From contig NZ_FZNY01000004.1 in NCBI RefSeq assembly GCF_900188275.1, positions 186,001 through 250,000 on the forward strand: DNA of 64,000 nucleotides, read 5' to 3'. The position numbers and the translations under genes were made by a program. The stretch comes from Dokdonia pacifica. Its GTDB lineage: Bacteria > Bacteroidota > Bacteroidia > Flavobacteriales > Flavobacteriaceae. Below, piece by piece: positions 17,730 through 26,781 of this stretch (positions are counted from its first letter, which is position 1; each line of letters opens with the position of its first letter). The notes below the pieces were generated by a model. That model saw only the letters and a list, made by a program, of their open reading frames with translations, ran no database searches and was not told where the DNA came from.

Positions 17730-19352
17730 TTAAGCGGTTTTGCGATATTCTGAAGGGGTTTGACCTGTGTAGTTTTTAAATACCCTATTGAATGTAGTTT
17801 TACTTTTAAAACCAGAATCAAATGCAATGGCAATAATTTTTGCTGTTTTATATTGTGGTTTTTTCATTAACTCTTGTGCTTCTAAAACACGATAAAAATT
17901 AATGAAATTGTAGAAGTTTTCTTTAAAGCAGTAATGTAATACTTCAGAAAAATGCGATGTACTCATTTGTAATTTTGAGGCTAATTCAGCCAACCTCAAA
18001 TTAGATTCTAAATACGGTTTTTCTGTTTTCATTAATACTAAAATTCGTTCCTTGTATTTTTCTCTATCAGTATCAGTTAATGACGAATTTTTATAGGGCT
18101 GTTCTTCTGTTTTTAAGTGTGTTTTTTCAACAGGTTGTACAGGTGTTATTTGTTTTTTTTCTATGACCCTTTTTAAAGCAACATATTGTTCTTGAAGATC
18201 ATTTTTTTCTATTTCAATACGCTTTTTCTTTTTTATATAAAAGTATAATACACCCGAAAGTAAGAGTATGAGAATACTTCCGTAAAAAACTAATTGTTTT
18301 TTGTTTTTAGTAATAGATGCGACTTCCTCTTCAGTAGCTTCTAATGTTTCTTTGTTTTTAGTAATGTCATTTGAAAGGTCGGCAATTGTTGCTTCTTTTT
18401 TATCTCCTTGTATTAAATCTCTAATGCGTATGTATTCCTTTTGAGCTTCATATGAAACTTTAAAGTTTCCTTTCTGCTCATATACTTTTGCTAAATATTC
18501 ATAGCTATACATGGCAATCTCGTCGAGATTTTTATTCTCGGCTAGTGTTAACGACTCTTTGAAACGCTCTAATGCGATATCGATATTAGATAGATGATAG
18601 TTTGCTACCCCATTATTAAATAAGAGCCAAGCACGCTTTTTAGTAGGTCTTTGTATGTGTGGAAGTTGAAGTCCTTTTTCTGTAGTTAGTAAGGCATTTT
18701 CATAATCACCTAATTGTATATAAATATCACTGGTATTATTCAGAGAAGTAGCAATTACTTCTTCATCTTTCATATACTCACCTAAAGTGATAGCACGTTC
18801 AGTGTATTGTAGGGCTTTTTCATAATCTTTTAGCTCTATATAATTTGTAGACTGCCCTACAAGAGCGGCTGCTTTTATTCTAGAAAAACTTCGAATGGTA
18901 TCTGTCAGGACTAGCAATTCATTCATTGCATTAATAGACTTCTCATACGCGCCAATATCGGTATAGAGATTTCCCATGTTAGTAAGAATCATTGCCTTAG
19001 GCCCTTCATTGTTAGCAACCAATTCACATTTTTCTAGGGCTTTATGGTAAATCTCAATGGCTTTTTGTCTGTTACTCCTGTTTTTGTAGTATATCGCCTG
19101 ACTGTTAAGAGCTAAAATACTCATGTCAGTAATCTCATATAATTCTGAAATTAATAATAAAGAATCACTATATATTTTGTGTAATTCATAGTCTCCATTT
19201 TTATAATGTTCCTGAAGTAATTTAGAATATCTTGCAGCTTCTTCTTGCCCATTAGTAGGGGATGTAAAATCTATTTTACTATCATCAACCTGTGCTTTTA
19301 CAAGAAAGCAATTGTATAGAAATAGAATACTAAAGACAATTGATTTATTCAT
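17730..19352 (-). CDS. TPR-transmembrane-AraC family regulator
   Basis: A 540-residue protein: signal peptide or N-terminal anchor (MNKSIVFSILFLYNCFLVKA), TPR repeats over about residues 40-320, a coiled region, one transmembrane helix near residues 355-373, a basic linker and a C-terminal AraC-type double helix-turn-helix (about residues 435-540; LAELASKLQMSTSHFSEVLH and AIAFDSGFKSKTTFNRVFKN). This Bacteroidota architecture places a periplasmic TPR sensor on a cytoplasmic DNA-binding domain. The target is unknown; the neighbouring giant adhesin gene is a natural candidate. A strong terminator follows. Confidence 0.88.
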   Translation of the reverse strand: MNKSIVFSILFLYNCFLVKAQVDDSKIDFTSPTNGQEEAARYSKLLQEHYKNGDYELHKIYSDSLLLISELYEITDMSILALNSQAIYYKNRSNRQKAIEIYHKALEKCELVANNEGPKAMILTNMGNLYTDIGAYEKSINAMNELLVLTDTIRSFSRIKAAALVGQSTNYIELKDYEKALQYTERAITLGEYMKDEEVIATSLNNTSDIYIQLGDYENALLTTEKGLQLPHIQRPTKKRAWLLFNNGVANYHLSNIDIALERFKESLTLAENKNLDEIAMYSYEYLAKVYEQKGNFKVSYEAQKEYIRIRDLIQGDKKEATIADLSNDITKNKETLEATEEEVASITKNKKQLVFYGSILILLLSGVLYFYIKKKKRIEIEKNDLQEQYVALKRVIEKKQITPVQPVEKTHLKTEEQPYKNSSLTDTDREKYKERILVLMKTEKPYLESNLRLAELASKLQMSTSHFSEVLHYCFKENFYNFINFYRVLEAQELMKKPQYKTAKIIAIAFDSGFKSKTTFNRVFKNYTGQTPSEYRKTA

Positions 19353-19414
19353 TCTAGGGGAGACTGTATATAGGTATTACAAAAGTAGTTTTTTATTTTT
19401 AGAGCTTCTTAGTA

Positions 19415-19429
19415 CGCTTTCGCGAAAGC
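19415..19429. repeat. Dispersed palindrome, intergenic copy
   Basis: CGCTTTCGCGAAAGC, in the gap between the small secreted protein gene and the AraC-type regulator gene. Confidence 0.85.
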
Positions 19430-19482
19430 AAAAAAAGAATGATTACCCTACGTAATGATTTGCATTTATGGTAAGGTCTTTT

Positions 19483-19977
19483 TTAATTATTTACAACCTC
19501 CATATTGTGTATCAATTTTACACTATTATCTGCTTCTTTTCTAAATAGGAACGAGTAACTTTTTCCTTGATAGAATTTAGGGTATTTACCTCTACGCTTT
19601 CTTTTGAATACTAAAATTTCAATAGCAAATTTATTATGTTCTGTTTCGGTAACAACAAATAGATGTTTTGCCCTTCTTTTTGTGCGTAATTCTTTAAAAG
19701 GAGGAATCTCTATTGGAATATATAACTCACCAAAATAGTTTTCAAAGTCTCTATCTTTGAATGTTAAGGTTTGATCATCCAACCAGAAGGCATAGGCTTG
19801 ATTTGCAAAACTAGTTGTCTTTATCGCTGTTGTATATGCTTCAATTCCTAGTTTTTTATAGGTAGGACTGTTTTCAATAATACGCAGTGCATCCTTATAT
19901 ACTGCGGCAGTTTCTTGTGCATACATCAATTGTAACATTGACGTAACTAGAAGTAGGGTAATTAAAATCTTTTTCAT
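19483..19977 (-). CDS. Secreted or periplasmic protein, unknown
   Basis: A 164-residue protein with a signal peptide (MKKILITLLLVTSMLQLMYA before QE). The rest is mixed alpha/beta with a strongly basic central part (KELRTKRRAKH and FKRKRRGKYPK). No family is recognised. It lies 22 bases downstream of the symporter gene but has a different sort of product, so it may or may not belong to the sugar operon. Confidence 0.7.
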   Translation of the reverse strand: MKKILITLLLVTSMLQLMYAQETAAVYKDALRIIENSPTYKKLGIEAYTTAIKTTSFANQAYAFWLDDQTLTFKDRDFENYFGELYIPIEIPPFKELRTKRRAKHLFVVTETEHNKFAIEILVFKRKRRGKYPKFYQGKSYSFLFRKEADNSVKLIHNMEVVNN

Positions 19978-19999
19978 GTGTATAAATATAGCTCCTTAT

Positions 20000-21829
20000 T
20001 TACGTAGATTCATCAGTTATTTTCTTCATACGTTTCCAAACATTGAGTAATAAGACGCCCGAAATAATGACTATCGCTAATGTAATAAGAGCATTGGTAG
20101 TTTCTCCATAAATAAAGTACCCGGTGCTAAATAAAGACCCATAAACAAAAGCACATCCTAAAAGCATGGCAAGAATCCCCTGTGGAACAATCCATGGTGT
20201 TTGAGAAGCTTCTTGCTGCTCAGGAGTCATCTGAGCCACTATCTTTTTCCAGCCTTTACCGCCTGGTGTTGTCTTTTGGTAGAAACGCGCTAAGGTTTCT
20301 TGTGATTCAGGTTGTGTGAGGTACGTAACAATAAGCCAAATAATAGAAGTCGTCACGACAATGAAAGGAAATTGATAGTATGTAGGCATCCATCCAGTGT
20401 CCCCAAACATAATTTCTCCAAGAGGAGTAAAGGTGAGTAGCATAGAGATGGTACCAGAAGCTAACATTGCGCTAATTTCTGTCCATGCATTAATACGCCA
20501 CCAGAACCAACGAAGTATGAAAATAAGTCCTGTTCCAGCCCCAAACATAATAATGATATTAAATAATTGTAGTGCATTATTCATAGCCAATGCCATAAGC
20601 GCACTAATTACCATAAGAATAATCGTAGCGACACGTCCAGCTTGTACTTGTTCTTTTTCTGAAGCCTCTTTCTTGATTTGTGTTTTGTATAAATCATTTA
20701 CTAGATAGGACGCTCCCCAATTTAAATGGGTAGAAATGGTACTCATAAAAGCAGCCGCAAGAGACGCAAGTACAATCCCTAATAAACCACTTGGAAGCTT
20801 TGTAAGCATTGCTGGATACGCTAGATCATGTCCTATTTTATCATCGGACACATTTGGGAAAGCTTCTTGTATACTCGCTAAATCTGGAAAAATAATAAGA
20901 GATGCAAGTGCTACTAAAATCCATGGCCAAGGACGAATAGCAATATGCATAAAATTAAAAAAGAAGGTAGCACCTATGGCATGATTTTCATCTTTGGCAG
21001 CGAGCATGCGTTGTGCTACATATCCACCTCCACCAGGTTCCCCTCCAGGATACCAACTACTCCACCATTGTACAGCTATAGGAATAATAAAAAGGGTAAT
21101 TAATAATTCTTTTCGGTTTACACCTGATTGATCTGAATCAGGGATAAACGAAAGTTTATCGGCTACATTAGGGTGTGATACAAGCGCTTCTAGACCACCC
21201 ACTTCTGGGAGTCCTACAATATAAACCGCAGCGCCTAAGGCGCCGATCATGGCTACAAAAAAGAGAATAAAATCAGTATATACTACTCCTTTAAAACCAC
21301 CCACAGAACTAAATAGTAAGGTAATAGATCCTGCAATAAGTATCGTAATCCATCCGTCAAGACCCAGCATGACTTCTCCTATTTTAATAGCAGCTAGCAT
21401 TACACCCGCCATCGCAAACATATTAAAGAATATACCTAAAAACACGGCTCTAAACCAACGTAAAAAACGTGCAGGAGCACCGCCATAACGTAGCTCATAA
21501 AACTCGATGTCTGTTTTTACATTTGATTTTCGCCATAAACGAGCGTATACAAAAACCGTTAGTAATCCAGTAATCAGGAATGCCCACCATACCCAGTTAC
21601 CTGCCACTCCATTGACACGCACAATATTTGTAACCAAATTAGGCGTATCTGTAGAAAAAGTAGTGGCAACCATAGAAAGTCCTAATAACCACCATGGCAT
21701 ATTACGACCTGATAAAAAATACTGAGAGGTGTCTTTTCCTGAGGTTCTGCTTACATAAAATCCTACAGATAGGATAATCACAAATAGCGAAATAATAATG
21801 ACTAGGTCTAGTGTCGATAAATCAATCAT
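20000..21829 (-). CDS. Sodium:solute symporter (SSS/SLC5 family)
   Basis: A 609-residue transporter with about 14-15 helices. Family features include the GRNMPWWLLGLSMVATTFSTDTP segment near residues 40-62, SSVGGFKGVVYTDFILFF near 175-192 and LASLAAAFMSTISTHLNWGASY near 360. These carriers drive uptake of sugars or other small solutes with Na+. It is the last gene of a tight minus-strand group with a GH109-like enzyme, a GHMP kinase and a nucleotidyltransferase (14-base gap), so I infer uptake of the sugar released by the glycosidase. Confidence 0.88.
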   Translation of the reverse strand: MIDLSTLDLVIIISLFVIILSVGFYVSRTSGKDTSQYFLSGRNMPWWLLGLSMVATTFSTDTPNLVTNIVRVNGVAGNWVWWAFLITGLLTVFVYARLWRKSNVKTDIEFYELRYGGAPARFLRWFRAVFLGIFFNMFAMAGVMLAAIKIGEVMLGLDGWITILIAGSITLLFSSVGGFKGVVYTDFILFFVAMIGALGAAVYIVGLPEVGGLEALVSHPNVADKLSFIPDSDQSGVNRKELLITLFIIPIAVQWWSSWYPGGEPGGGGYVAQRMLAAKDENHAIGATFFFNFMHIAIRPWPWILVALASLIIFPDLASIQEAFPNVSDDKIGHDLAYPAMLTKLPSGLLGIVLASLAAAFMSTISTHLNWGASYLVNDLYKTQIKKEASEKEQVQAGRVATIILMVISALMALAMNNALQLFNIIIMFGAGTGLIFILRWFWWRINAWTEISAMLASGTISMLLTFTPLGEIMFGDTGWMPTYYQFPFIVVTTSIIWLIVTYLTQPESQETLARFYQKTTPGGKGWKKIVAQMTPEQQEASQTPWIVPQGILAMLLGCAFVYGSLFSTGYFIYGETTNALITLAIVIISGVLLLNVWKRMKKITDEST

Positions 21830-21843
21830 AAGGAGTCGTTAGA

Positions 21844-22710
21844 TTATGCATTCCAATCTAAGGTTGGAATATGTGTAGAAAGATAATCATTCAAAATAAA
21901 AATATCATCTTTTCCAGTTAAATCAGGGACATGTTCTGAAAAAGGAATGGCTTGCATGGCAGTAGGGTGCTCACGCACCATGGCAAGAATAGCTGTTGGA
22001 AGCTCCTTTTCATTGCGTTCTGGATGGATAGGGCACGCCACCAAATAGGGGTAAAATGATGCGCCTTGAAATTTAAAAATATTCATACTGACTCTAAAAG
22101 TACCATCTGCATTTTTGTAATCTCCAACTTCTGAAGCCTCAGGTTTTTCTATAATGTCTTCTAGATATAGTTCGGTAGTCACCTTAGTTAAGGCAAATCG
22201 CGCAATACGTTCCATAGGATATTTTAGTGCCGCTCGATCATAATTTAGAAATGCGTGTGGGTTTTTGTTTTCGCGTAAAGCAAAAAAAGCAGTCGTACTA
22301 TATAAATTGTCTGCATTACAAACCAAAAAAGTATCCGATTGTAATCTAGGGTATTGCTCTATGGCTTGTAGCAATGCATCGGCGGTACCTAATGGTTTTA
22401 CCCTGTCTTCAGGAATGTGTTGTACCGCATAAGAGATGTGTAGTCCATGAAAATTATTGTTTTGGTCTTCGTTACCATAATACTCTTTGAATAAATCACC
22501 CTGAGGACCAATGACAATAATTACCTGCGTAATCCCTGCTTGTTTTGCATTATATAATACATAATCAAGCATAGGTCTATCATTTAGTAATATCAATGCT
22601 TTACTGCGTGTGTTAGCTTGCGTCACCATCTCTTTAGAAAGCTTTGACGCCATAGATTTCTTCATGCGGGATGAAGCTCCTCCAGCGAGAATAATTAATG
22701 TGTTTGTCAT
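21844..22710 (-). CDS. NDP-sugar nucleotidyltransferase
   Basis: A 288-residue enzyme of the GlmU/RmlA-type nucleotidyltransferase fold. The N-terminal signature is ILAGGASSRMKKS (residues about 6-18); VCNADNLY near 148 is the metal-binding loop and EKPEA near 190 the usual sugar-phosphate loop. I chose the ATG at 22710, giving a 4-base ATGA overlap with the kinase gene; a longer reading frame reaches 22824 but would lie inside the kinase gene. It probably activates the sugar-1-phosphate made by that kinase. The nucleotide and sugar cannot be told from sequence alone. Confidence 0.85.
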   Translation of the reverse strand: MTNTLIILAGGASSRMKKSMASKLSKEMVTQANTRSKALILLNDRPMLDYVLYNAKQAGITQVIIVIGPQGDLFKEYYGNEDQNNNFHGLHISYAVQHIPEDRVKPLGTADALLQAIEQYPRLQSDTFLVCNADNLYSTTAFFALRENKNPHAFLNYDRAALKYPMERIARFALTKVTTELYLEDIIEKPEASEVGDYKNADGTFRVSMNIFKFQGASFYPYLVACPIHPERNEKELPTAILAMVREHPTAMQAIPFSEHVPDLTGKDDIFILNDYLSTHIPTLDWNA

Positions 22711-23774
22711 AAGATATGAGCTCCTTGGCTTAATTGTATGGTATAGGCATTTTTTGCACCTGAATTCTGTATAGCATTTATCACATCCTGTTGTTTTTCT
22801 AGAGGCGCAATTGCACAGATACAACCGCCACCACCAGAACCTACAATTTTTGCTCCATATGCTCCAGCTTCTAATGCTGCAGTAATCATAGCATCTATGA
22901 CAGGCACAGTAATTTGTAGTGTGTTTTTTAAAACATCATGGTGCGCATTTAATAAGGCACCTAAATGTTTATAATCTATTTCTGTTTCGCTTAAAGCGAA
23001 AAATGCCTCTTGGGTTATGAGATGATTTTGAATAGCTGCATAAAAAAAGGGATGTAACTCATCTGGGAGAATAGCTTTGTAAGCATAATAATCATCAAGT
23101 GTTGCTGTAGCTAGGTCAAAAGAAGGTGTTGCTTTTTCGATAAATGCGATAGCTTCAAGAGATTTTCCTTTAATATCTCCTAAAACACCTACTGTATTTT
23201 TTGCAATGCCAGATTCACCAACGATGAGTCCTTTTAATGAACATGCTATTTTTCGATAATTTGAGGATGCATCTGTTTCTAAGTAAATGGTATCTCCAAT
23301 AGCACTTGTATATTGATCCATTTTTCCACCAGGTGCTTTTTGTGCAACCACCTCAGCTTCGTAGGCAACTTGACCTATAAATTCTGGGGTTATAATTGGG
23401 TCACATCCAAAAGTGGTAAACAACCATTGAATCCAGGCAACGACCATGGCAGAAGAACTAGATAATCCTGCATTAATAGGGATGTCTCCTTGTATAGTAA
23501 TATCATATCCTTGCGTGGGAATACATCCGTACTGTTGTACCACATATAAAGCTGTTTTAAGATGCGCTCCTTTGGTAGGAATGAGATCGCTTTCGCGAAA
23601 GCGTATACGTTCTTCTTCTCCCAGATCAGGCATTTTAATTACAAATGTATCTGTGTTATTAGGCGTACCTTTAATAGTGATATATCTATTGATAGCGCAA
23701 GCAATAATAGGCAACTCTAGATAATCCTGATGATCCCCAAAAAGGCAAATACGTCCAGGTGCTTTTGAAATCAT
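22707..23774 (-). CDS. GHMP-family sugar kinase (galactokinase-like)
   Basis: A 355-residue cytoplasmic kinase. The substrate motif SKAPGRICLFGDHQDYLELP opens the protein, the ATP-binding motif is PINAGLSSSSAM near residue 105, and KIVGSGGGGCICA near 320 is the third GHMP motif. GDHQDY is close to the galactokinase GEHTDY, so a hexose or hexosamine anomeric kinase is likely. It lies 8 bases after the GH109-like gene and overlaps the nucleotidyltransferase by 4 bases. The codons for IRFRES contain a copy of the dispersed palindrome. Confidence 0.88.
   Translation of the reverse strand: MISKAPGRICLFGDHQDYLELPIIACAINRYITIKGTPNNTDTFVIKMPDLGEEERIRFRESDLIPTKGAHLKTALYVVQQYGCIPTQGYDITIQGDIPINAGLSSSSAMVVAWIQWLFTTFGCDPIITPEFIGQVAYEAEVVAQKAPGGKMDQYTSAIGDTIYLETDASSNYRKIACSLKGLIVGESGIAKNTVGVLGDIKGKSLEAIAFIEKATPSFDLATATLDDYYAYKAILPDELHPFFYAAIQNHLITQEAFFALSETEIDYKHLGALLNAHHDVLKNTLQITVPVIDAMITAALEAGAYGAKIVGSGGGGCICAIAPLEKQQDVINAIQNSGAKNAYTIQLSQGAHIL
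23588..23603. repeat. Dispersed palindrome, in-frame copy
   Basis: CGCTTTCGCGAAAGCG inside the GHMP kinase gene, read as RFRES, a different frame from the AFAKA copies. Confidence 0.9.
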
Positions 23775-23782
23775 AGTATCTA

Positions 23783-25138
23783 CTAATACGTTTCTTTAAT
23801 CCAATTATAGGGTTTGCGACTTACCCATAATCCGCGCGTAAAGTCAGGAAAATCTTGAGGCTCACCATTATTTGCAATAGAAGCTTCAGAAAGTGGCGTA
23901 ATGGCACTCCAAGCAGCCGCATCATAGGCATCAAGTGGTGGCGCTATATTCTGTTTTGCAGATTCTACAAAGGCATTTAATACAAAAAAGTCCATACCTC
24001 CATGACCAGAACCTGTAGCATATTCTCCATATTTTTTCCATAAAGGATGATCATATTTATCTAGCCATGCTTTGGCATCATCCCAACGATGAGGCTCACT
24101 TTTTCCTTCTATATAAATACGACTTCCATCTACTTCCCATAACCCTTGACTTCCTTGGACTCTAAACCCAAGCGAGTAGGGACGAGGGGAATTACAATCA
24201 TGGGTTACAATAATAGTTTCTCCATTTGCGGTAGCAATAGTAGAGGTAATGACATCTCCCTGTTTCCATTTTAGTTTTGCATTAGGATGATCTTTTCCTC
24301 CGTTTTCAACAATGTACTTATTAATGCCAACAGCTTTGCTAGCATGTGAAGTCATAGATACAAAACGATTTCCTCTATTTACATTACACATGGTAGCAAT
24401 AGGCCCTACACCATGTGTAGGATATACATCACCATTACGAAGTAACGAATGTTGTGTGCGCCATTTAGACTCAGAAATTCCTTTGTCTCCAAACTCAACT
24501 CCTTTTCCATAAGGAGTAACCCCATCATTTAGTTTTACAAATCGTAAATCATGTTGATAACCACATCTGAAATGAATAAGCTCTCCAAAAACTTCTTGAC
24601 GTACCATATTCAATACTGCAAGAATATCACGACGATAATTTACATTTTCTAAAATCATCAAGTGACTACCCGTCTCTTCATGTGTATTTACAAGATCCCA
24701 ACATTCTTCCATCGTATTTGCAGCCGATACTTCTACACCTGTATACTTTCCTGCTTTCATTGCATCTACTGCCATACGTGTATGCCATAACCATGGCGTA
24801 GAGATAATGATAGCATCGATGCTTTTTTCTTCTAAAAGATTTCTATAATCATAATCATCTTTTCCAAAGACTTTCGGTGCTGCAAAACCAGCTTTGGCGA
24901 TATGATCTTTGGCGATGGTAATTCTAGCAGGGTCAATATCACAGATGGCATCTACAGTGACATCCTTACGTTGTAATAAGTTAGTAAGGTGATTAGTCCC
25001 TCTTAGGCCAACACCAATAAGACCCACACGTAAAATATCTTTTGAAGATTGTGAAGCCCCATAGGCTATATTAGGTGCTAGTGCGATACCAGCACCAACT
25101 AAAGCAGTTTTCTTTACAAAATCACGACGAGAACTCAT
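23783..25138 (-). CDS. GH109-type Gfo/Idh/MocA glycosidase (probable alpha-N-acetylgalactosaminidase)
   Basis: A 451-residue protein with a twin-arginine-like signal (MSSRRDFVKKTALVGAG), a Rossmann NAD-binding motif VGLIGVGLRGTNHL near residues 37-50, and the Gfo/Idh/MocA C-terminal domain. The stretches VEVSAANTMEECWDLV, HFRCGYQHDLRFVK, GNRFVSMTSHASK and MDFFVLNAFVE agree with GH109, in which NAD+ is used catalytically to cleave terminal alpha-GalNAc; this is from memory of the family. The signal implies export of the folded, cofactor-loaded enzyme. It heads the operon with the kinase, nucleotidyltransferase and symporter. Confidence 0.85.
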   Translation of the reverse strand: MSSRRDFVKKTALVGAGIALAPNIAYGASQSSKDILRVGLIGVGLRGTNHLTNLLQRKDVTVDAICDIDPARITIAKDHIAKAGFAAPKVFGKDDYDYRNLLEEKSIDAIIISTPWLWHTRMAVDAMKAGKYTGVEVSAANTMEECWDLVNTHEETGSHLMILENVNYRRDILAVLNMVRQEVFGELIHFRCGYQHDLRFVKLNDGVTPYGKGVEFGDKGISESKWRTQHSLLRNGDVYPTHGVGPIATMCNVNRGNRFVSMTSHASKAVGINKYIVENGGKDHPNAKLKWKQGDVITSTIATANGETIIVTHDCNSPRPYSLGFRVQGSQGLWEVDGSRIYIEGKSEPHRWDDAKAWLDKYDHPLWKKYGEYATGSGHGGMDFFVLNAFVESAKQNIAPPLDAYDAAAWSAITPLSEASIANNGEPQDFPDFTRGLWVSRKPYNWIKETY

Positions 25139-25154
25139 AGATCAGGTTATTAAG

Positions 25155-25208
25155 GTTGCTTAAAAATAGGGATTTTATAACTCTTAAAAAGAATCATTTT
25201 TAAGCAAC
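25155..25208. promoter_or_regulatory. 13-bp inverted repeat between the transglutaminase and GH109 genes
   Basis: GTTGCTTAAAAAT (25155-25167) and ATTTTTAAGCAAC (25196-25208) are perfect inverted repeats with a 28-base loop, in the 75-base gap between two minus-strand genes. It could terminate the upstream transglutaminase transcript or regulate the sugar operon; no U-run separates the options. Confidence 0.5.
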
Positions 25209-25213
25209 TTCAT

Positions 25214-26200
25214 TTACTCATCATAACGCTCTACTTTAAAATCAATAATCGCTTCTTGATGATTAAATAGGGTAAGTGTAATTGGATGTTTTTCTTTAAG
25301 TTTTATTTTACCAATAAACCCTTTAGAAGGATGCCTTTTAAAGCGAACTGGGCGAGGTTGTGTGTTTTCTTGTGTAATGTAATATACATTGGGGTGTTTA
25401 GGTAGTTTTTCAAAATGTAAGTACACATATTTTTCTTCTTTAGAGAGTTGTATGGTTCCTTCTTCTCGATCAGATAAGTGTATGCCAGAATCAAAATAGG
25501 CACTGTATAATAAGGGTTTGCTAAAGAATTCTTTTTTTGAAATAGGATGGGGTCTTAATTGCCAAACAGGGTCCTCAGGATAATGATGTTTTATGAATAA
25601 TTCAGGGGCTACTTTATAATAATGATCATTAAAAATAAACTCCCATTTAGTGCGGTATACTGTTTCCCTTCCAGCACCCCAAGTAACATCTATAAGGTGC
25701 CATTCATTGTCTAGATATACAGCATTCCATGCATGGTTTTTAAACCCTGGACTTGTACCTATAAGTCTTGAATCGGTTTTTGTAAATCCATTAATAGTCA
25801 CGCAAGGAATTCCAAGAGATTCGCATAGGGCTTGAAATAAGGCGGTATAGCCTTCGCATAATGCAGTTTGTGTTTTTAAGGTTTCATTTATAAGTTTTGT
25901 GCGTGCTATTCGAAGTTTTCGAGTACGTTCTTTTTTAGAAGAATAATAGATGCGTTTTGGAGAACGTAAGCTATAATAATCTTCTAGATCATAGGCAATA
26001 TGCGTAGCAATCCAGCTATAAATGGCCCTGATTTGTGCTTCTTGTGTCGTAAAATCGTTCTGGATGCGATTGGAAAGTAATGTGATGGTGTTTATATGAT
26101 CCGGATAGGACTGTACTTTTTGATCTATAACTGTAGCTGTTTGCGCTTTCGCGAAAGCGTATACCATTAGAAAAATATAAAAGCAATATTTTTTTATCAA
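25214..26200 (-). CDS. Secreted transglutaminase-like protein
   Basis: A 328-residue protein with a signal peptide ending MVYAFAKAQ and a transglutaminase-like domain. The likely triad is Cys115 (TALCEGY), His156 (KNHAWNA) and Asp171 (HLIDVTWG). Bacterial members act as peptidases or cross-linking enzymes in the periplasm or at the surface. The C-terminal 100 residues look beta-rich. The C-region of the signal peptide is encoded by a copy of the dispersed palindrome. It is separated from the following GH109-like gene by a strong inverted repeat. Confidence 0.85.
   Translation of the reverse strand: MIKKYCFYIFLMVYAFAKAQTATVIDQKVQSYPDHINTITLLSNRIQNDFTTQEAQIRAIYSWIATHIAYDLEDYYSLRSPKRIYYSSKKERTRKLRIARTKLINETLKTQTALCEGYTALFQALCESLGIPCVTINGFTKTDSRLIGTSPGFKNHAWNAVYLDNEWHLIDVTWGAGRETVYRTKWEFIFNDHYYKVAPELFIKHHYPEDPVWQLRPHPISKKEFFSKPLLYSAYFDSGIHLSDREEGTIQLSKEEKYVYLHFEKLPKHPNVYYITQENTQPRPVRFKRHPSKGFIGKIKLKEKHPITLTLFNHQEAIIDFKVERYDE
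26144..26159. repeat. Dispersed palindrome forming a signal-peptide C-region
   Basis: CGCTTTCGCGAAAGCG at the end of the transglutaminase signal peptide, where it encodes the AFAKA of YAFAKAQ. Confidence 0.9.
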
Positions 26201-26240
26201 ATTATAGTATTTTTATCTCAAAGATATCAAAAACTGTACC

Positions 26241-26594
26241 TTGAATCCTGCCGAAAATTACATTTTGTCAAAGCCAGAACCATGGCGTAGTATCCTCATC
26301 GAGCTACAAGCTATTATCAAGCATACTATACCAGAAGTAGAAGAGCAATTTAAATGGCACTTACCCTTTTATAAAGTAGATAAAAAGATGTGTTGTTTTC
26401 TCAATTTTAGAAAAACATTTGTAGATGTAGGATTTATTAATGGGATTCATATAGATATTCATAAAGATCATTTGATAGCTGGTGAAAAACGCAAAACGTT
26501 ACGATCCCTACGATACACTTCTATAGAAGAAATTGATGTAGCTGTATTGCAAGATATTTTGCAAGATGCAGTACGTTTGATCAGAGAGAAATAA
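26241..26594 (+). CDS. DUF1801 (YdhG-like) protein
   Basis: A 117-residue cytoplasmic protein matching the DUF1801 pattern: PEPWRSILIELQAIIKHTIPEVEEQFKWHLPFYKVDKKMCCFLNF, then VDVGFINGIH. The family is widespread and has no firm function. No in-frame ATG precedes the conserved region and an in-frame stop lies at 26205, so the TTG at 26241 is the probable start. It is the only plus-strand gene before 28.4 kb. Confidence 0.75.
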   Translation: MNPAENYILSKPEPWRSILIELQAIIKHTIPEVEEQFKWHLPFYKVDKKMCCFLNFRKTFVDVGFINGIHIDIHKDHLIAGEKRKTLRSLRYTSIEEIDVAVLQDILQDAVRLIREK

Positions 26595-26720
26595 TTCTAA
26601 ATATTATTGTAATGTTAATTCTTAATGCTTTAAGAATTTATTAAGAATCTTAAAAGATATGTTTATGTAGTTTCGTAACAACGATACTTACTAATCAATT
26701 ATGAAAAATATTTAGTGAGT

Positions 26721-26753
26721 AAAAGGAATCTTTGGGGGAAGATTCCTTTTTTT
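26721..26753 (+). terminator. Intrinsic terminator
   Basis: AAGGAATCTT, a TGGGGG loop and AAGATTCCTT followed by T7. It lies about 125 bases after the DUF1801 gene, and a five-codon frame (ATGAAAAATATTTAG at 26701) precedes it. A separate short transcript is possible. Confidence 0.85.
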
Positions 26754-26781
26754 ATGTTTTATCGTAAGAGTTATAATCTAT

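Noticed and set aside
22711-22824. Longer start for the nucleotidyltransferase
   Set aside because: It would add a Cys-rich leader encoded inside the kinase gene; the ATG at 22710 gives the normal N-terminal signature and a 4-base overlap.
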